Assembly: GCA_949987565.1 (NCBI GenBank) | Contig: OX465110.1 | Location: 9,446,556 to 9,510,555 of the forward strand | Reading direction: 5' to 3' | Source: Luidia sarsii | Lineage: Eukaryota; Echinodermata; Asteroidea; Paxillosida; Luidiidae | DNA: 64,000 bases | Program-made: the position numbers and the translations under genes | The notes under the pieces: model-generated | What the model saw: only the letters and a program-made list of their open reading frames with translations | Databases searched by the model: none | What the model was told of the DNA's origin: nothing | Shown here: positions 60,201 through 64,000 of the stretch, in pieces | How positions within the stretch are numbered: position 1 is the first letter of the stretch | How the letters are laid out: each line of letters opens with the position of its first letter

Positions 60201-61968
60201 GCAGTTCGTAGAAGATGGTGCCAGGCGCCAACGAGCGAAAGACATATCCTTCAGTGTTGTCAACAGGCCGTTGATACCTATTGAAAATGATCACGTAAGT
60301 ATTTTTCCTAAATATCAAGGAATATTCTTTGTGGATCAAAAAAGCTAAAAACATTGTCAATAATTAAAAACATTAAATAATCAAAATTCCAAATGCTTTG
60401 ATCATACCGCTATGAATCACTTTTGTGTTGTGCTATTAAACATCAAAAAGCCGGTGTTTTTTTTCCTTCCTACAGCTGGGAAGGAGGGGGGGGGTGGTGG
60501 GGGCCCCTCATGTACATGTACAGTGGGTACATATGCATTAATGCGCACTATGTATCAGCAACCCTGTATCTGCGAATCTTGCAAAAAAATAAACACTTGA
60601 CCCCTTTCTGATGTTTTAGGTCATATTACCTACCTTGCACATCTCCCTTGGAGTCTACAAGAAGCTTTACGACCTCTTTGAGAGAGATTGCCATGATGTG
60701 GATCTCCAGCTATTCCATCTTCGTGTCCAGGCTCAAGACAACTTTAACTTGACCAACTTTGATCATCAAGTTTCTGATGAAATAGAGAGGCTTGGTAGGA
60801 TCCAGGAGCAACTGCATGAGAAGAGGGCTGCGCTGGAGAGTGCTGAAGAAGACCTTCCACTCTATGTCCTAATGAATGACATGGAAGAAATAGATGCGAA
60901 CTTCCGTGATACTGCCTCTCTAGCATTCAAGCTCAGGACTGACATTCAAGCCTTGGTAAAATTTCAATATAATTCTTCAAAGTAGCAAAAATAAAAAAAT
61001 AAATTTTTGAAAGGGTCAGGGAGCAGCTTTTGTAAAAGGTGCTACAGCTAGTTGAATTAAATGGTTGTCAATTCATTTTCATTTTGGTGGCCCAGGAAAA
61101 AGAAGCTGAAACATCGCAGCTCTCATATGGGACTGGACCTGTGGCTAGCTCTCTTGACGAGGTGCTTAGCAAATTCAAGGTTCAACGGCAGGCATATCAT
61201 GGCAAAGCATTTGTGGGCAATCATGTCCACAAATGCTGTGAGGTAACGAAAAATTAAGAAATGAACATGTATACAAATCTTTCTGAGCACTAACTCTAAC
61301 TCATTCTGAACTCTTGTCAAATGTAATTTGCTTCTATTTTCTCACAGCCCAAAGTGATAGAGGCCCTCACAAAGGCACCCCTCCATACAGCAGAAAAACA
61401 TCTGTCAGACGACATGCCTTTGGCAGCAATACAGAAAATCAGAAGACAAGCTGCAATGATGAGGGCCAAATATCAGGAAATTTTCCTGAAATTTGCCGAT
61501 GTGCATAAGGGCATCAACCACACCCGTGCTGTCACAGATGGTGACATCCACCTCATAGGTAAATAAATGCACTCACAGTGAATGTTTACATTTTATACAT
61601 AAAGTTCTCAAAGTTACAAGAGCAAATTATATACCCACTCACTGATGTGTATTTCATTTTATCACGGTGCAGAAGTGAGCATCCAGGAGCTGTTGAGCGC
61701 ATATCGGCGACTCTTCCCCGGCCAAAATGTCACACCAAAGCTCCATCTACTTGAAGATCATGCCGTTGATCAGTTGCGCCACTTCAAAGCTGGTTTTGGG
61801 CTGCTCAATGAGCAAGGTGGAGAACTTATCCACTGTGAGTTCAACCGAATCCGCCGGGTAGTTCATGGGATGAGCAATGATCTTGAGAGGTTGATGGCCA
61901 TCATGAGGCGTCATCATATAAGCACCACACCTGAGGTCAATAGCAAGATGAGCAGAAATGAACAGTAA
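57264..61968 (+). CDS. RAG1L: RAG1-like transposase, RING/zinc-finger N-terminus plus DDE core, 10 exons, intact
   Basis: Exons: 57264-58286, 58591-58772, 58978-59190, 59293-59538, 59855-59931, 60089-60294, 60620-60955, 61096-61242, 61348-61558, 61673-61968. All joints are GT-AG and in frame; 978 residues. N-terminus: KICRIC (C14, C17), LCEKC (C63, C66) and CFVC (C104, C107), the spacing of the RAG1 zinc-binding N-region. Then a C3HC4-type RING (about 174-217, CCLCQC to CPLC) followed by VVCCKC and a later His/Cys pair, as in RAG1. Core: GGDHGG (D496), FGDYELL (D566) followed by a CCIYC zinc-type pair, LPTLHISLGVYKKLYD (like the LHCDIG segment of RAG1), PKLHLLEDH, and NEQGGEL (E927; E931 is an alternative). 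I infer a DDE nuclease that cuts and joins element ends. The D-D and D-E spacings (70 and 361) differ from RAG1 (108 and 254), so the core may be a distinct branch. No stop or frameshift seen. Confidence 0.9.
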
Positions 61969-61985
61969 TTTTATTTATTGTCAAC

Positions 61986-61991
61986 AATAAA
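61986..61991 (+). terminator. Polyadenylation signal of the transposase gene
   Basis: AATAAA starts 18 nt after the TAA stop, implying a very short 3' UTR. Confidence 0.65.
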
Positions 61992-63627
61992 GTTGCATTT
62001 ACAAATGGTGTTAGTATACATGAATGGATGCTGCAATAGCTATTTCTTAAATTCTTTGAAATGTATAACTATAAATATACATATTCATGGCAAGTAAAAC
62101 CGTCAAAATCTATGTACGTATACTAGCTAAGGTATTGATAGTACATGTATGACACTATGATGTGTCACACGCCATGATCACACAAAGTTTTGTAGTGTAC
62201 GATAACGTGTGTACTACTACTAGTACTACGTAGTACTAGTACAGTAGTAGCAGTAGTAGTATGGTAGTACATGTGCATTTTTTTAACTTCATATTTGCCC
62301 TGCAAACTTGCCTTAAATTCTTGAGCGCTAACTTCCAGAACATTCACGACATTTAAATATTATTGAGCCAGACATTGACATTGGTCTTCTTGTAGTTGTA
62401 GATATTTATGATGAATAGTGTTTCTTTAGCATTCATCTGTATCCTGTGTAACCCTTGTTCCTAAGCTAATGAGTATTACTAATACTATTAGTCAATTACT
62501 GAATTAGAGTAATGTCACCACTAGCACTACAAAACAATTGCGTCTCGGAACATGACAAATATATCATAAAATAATATCAATACCTTATTAATATTATGAA
62601 TAATGCCTAATGCCTAATGAATGTTCAGATCCACTGTAATTATTCCCTTTTTCTTTTTCTACCCATTCATTCCAGTCCATACCCACTCCATTCAGGCCAG
62701 GAGTCGGCTAGCTTAGCAATCAATTATTATTGTAATATTAATAATGTCGTTTTTTCAGCATTTGAGCGATTTGGCCTTTGAGTTTGACCATAGCCCCTAC
62801 CACTATTCACTAAGAGTAAGACTCATCGCCAGGCCTTTGATGTTAAGCATGTACATGCAACAGTCGTTGAGCCGTTTCGTTTTGCACGCTTTGCGAATAC
62901 AAAATGCAAGTACACCACGACCGCTTCGTGTATGTAATTATTATTTGACGTTCGCGCTTTAGAATGTTTAGAGGGAGAAAGAAGCATTGTTAGTAAACAA
63001 AAACGGGCTACATCTGATGCAACCATACAATCATACAAGCCTAAGTACTATTTGTTTACATACCTTCGAGATGTCCGTTGTAATCTCTCGAAATCGTGTC
63101 GATACTCATCGGAGTTTCTGACCGTGCTCTGCATGCAACACGTAACGTTACATGGCCGCGTGGCGTGCCCCCGAAAATGTTGCTCAAAACTAACAAAATG
63201 ATGTGTCCCAGAACTATCATTTGTGTTGCACAAACAATGATAACCAATCTGTCGATGTATTAATGACTGAAACTTCAGACCACCGTCATTCTCCTCATAT
63301 GAGATGTGTTTTGGGGCGTAGAGACGACAGCCCTCACGTGCAAACATACCTCAACACATGTGACAACCCACACGATCAAACTGTACGTATTATTTATTTT
63401 GTGCACGAAAGATAGCCGACAATCAATTGAACAACTTCATCCGGGGGTTTTCTAGCCTTATTTGGTGGTATAATGCATATTCAAGATTTAAACCAATAGT
63501 GACGTACCATTTTCGCGGGGTATTTAAATCCCAACGACTGAAATAAAAGAATTACAGAGCGCGACGCGCATAGCCCGGCTTCGCGATCACGTGATTTTGG
63601 CACTAACTACAAACGACCAACAGAGGG
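61992..63627. other. Non-coding right third of the transposon
   Basis: About 1.6 kb without a credible gene on either strand. Short minus-strand frames near 62823-63347 show no Kelch or PHD features, so no RAG2-like partner is present. A TAC/TAG simple-sequence tract at 62209-62270 resembles the spacers at 1218-1394. Confidence 0.65.
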
Positions 63628-63657
63628 CGTACTTTTGTAAGCAATGAAACAGCCGTG
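63628..63657 (-). repeat. Right terminal inverted repeat, two-block
   Basis: Read inward on the minus strand: CACGGCTGTTTC (63657-63646), then after only 7 bp ACAAAAGTACG (63638-63628). The outer block is identical to the left end; the inner block has one extra A. Confidence 0.85.
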
Positions 63658-64000
63658 TGGCATGGGGGAGTGGCAGAAGGTAGAGGAGTGATTGGTGGTT
63701 GGCATGGGGGAGTGGCAGAAGGTAGAGGAGTGATTGGTGGTTGGCATGGGGGAGTGGCAGAAGGTAAAGGAGTGATTGCTGGTTGGCATGGGGGAGTGGC
63801 AGAAGGTAGAGGAGTGATTGGTGGTTGGTATGGGGAAGTGGCAGAAGGTAGAGGAGTGATTGGTGGTTGGTATGGGGGAGTGGCAGAAGGTAGAGGAGTG
63901 ATTGGTGGTTGGTATGGGGGAGTGGCAGAAAGTAGAGGAGTGATTGGTGGTTGGCATGGGGGAGTGGCAGAAGGTAGAGGAGTGATTGCTGGTTGGTATG
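63658..64000 (+). repeat. 42-bp minisatellite array, right of the transposon, continues past the window
   Basis: About eight units of the same 42-bp repeat. The first begins with the duplicated TGGC (63658-63661). Same variant set as the left array. Confidence 0.97.

Larger units (their letters stand above)
56568..63657 (+). mobile_element. Complete RAG1-like DNA transposon, 7,090 bp, inserted in the 42-bp array
   Basis: Ends are CACGGCTGTTTC and its exact reverse complement GAAACAGCCGTG, flanked by a 4-bp TGGC duplication. It carries one ten-exon gene (57264-61968) in intact frame, with a TATA box and a close AATAAA. The termini begin CAC, as in Transib, RAG signal and CACTA/Chapaev-type elements. 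Transib and ProtoRAG elements make 5-bp duplications, whereas Chapaev-type elements are described with 4-bp ones. From memory, a mollusc transposon family with a RAG1-N-terminus-like protein (N-RAG-TP) has been reported; I cannot compare them here. The intact gene and exact duplication suggest a recent insertion. Confidence 0.93.

Noticed and set aside
61992..63657. RAG2-like partner gene in the transposon
   Set aside because: No Kelch repeats, PHD finger or long frame on either strand of the remaining sequence.

Overview
The window is animal nuclear DNA. Genes are split by many GT-AG introns, there are tRNA-derived SINE-like repeats, Penelope-like retroelements, satellites and a RAG1-like DNA transposon. 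The very frequent TAGGCCTA-type words and the transposon type make me favour an invertebrate deuterostome, most likely an echinoderm. This is an inference; the species cannot be named from the sequence alone.

Layout. 117-3462: three tandem foldback (long inverted repeat) elements separated by TAC/TAG-rich spacers. 4341-13035: a tandem array of a unit of about 1.97 kb, with an old diverged first copy interrupted by a LINE reverse-transcriptase fragment. 13244-13995: tRNA-like and palindromic repeats. 14940-20915: a complete seven-exon beta-1,4-galactosyltransferase gene (+). 24199-26999 and 29222-30539: two defective Penelope-like elements. 34257-44978: a complete 15-exon gene of the nose-resistant-to-fluoxetine (NRF-6) / acyltransferase-3 membrane protein family (+). 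46469-47605: a third Penelope-like fragment (-). 49685-50981: the last three exons of a second NRF-6-like gene (-), tail to tail with the first. 51224-56567: a minisatellite of about 127 copies of a 42-bp unit. This array is split by a complete 7,090-bp DNA transposon (56568-63657) and resumes at 63658, running off the window.

The main result is the transposon. It has terminal inverted repeats starting CACGGCTGTTTC, a perfect 4-bp target duplication (TGGC), a TATA box, and a ten-exon gene that joins in frame into a 978-residue protein. Its N-terminus carries the zinc-finger and RING arrangement of vertebrate RAG1, and its C-terminal two thirds has a RAG1/Transib-like DDE layout (candidate D496, D566, E927). 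No RAG2-like gene is present. The two ends share an outer block and an inner block, but with different spacing between the blocks, which recalls the 12/23 asymmetry of V(D)J recombination signals.

The B4GALT gene (Golgi glycosylation) and the NRF-6-like genes (multi-pass acyltransferase-like membrane proteins) have no visible functional link. Everything else is repeats, introns or intergenic DNA.
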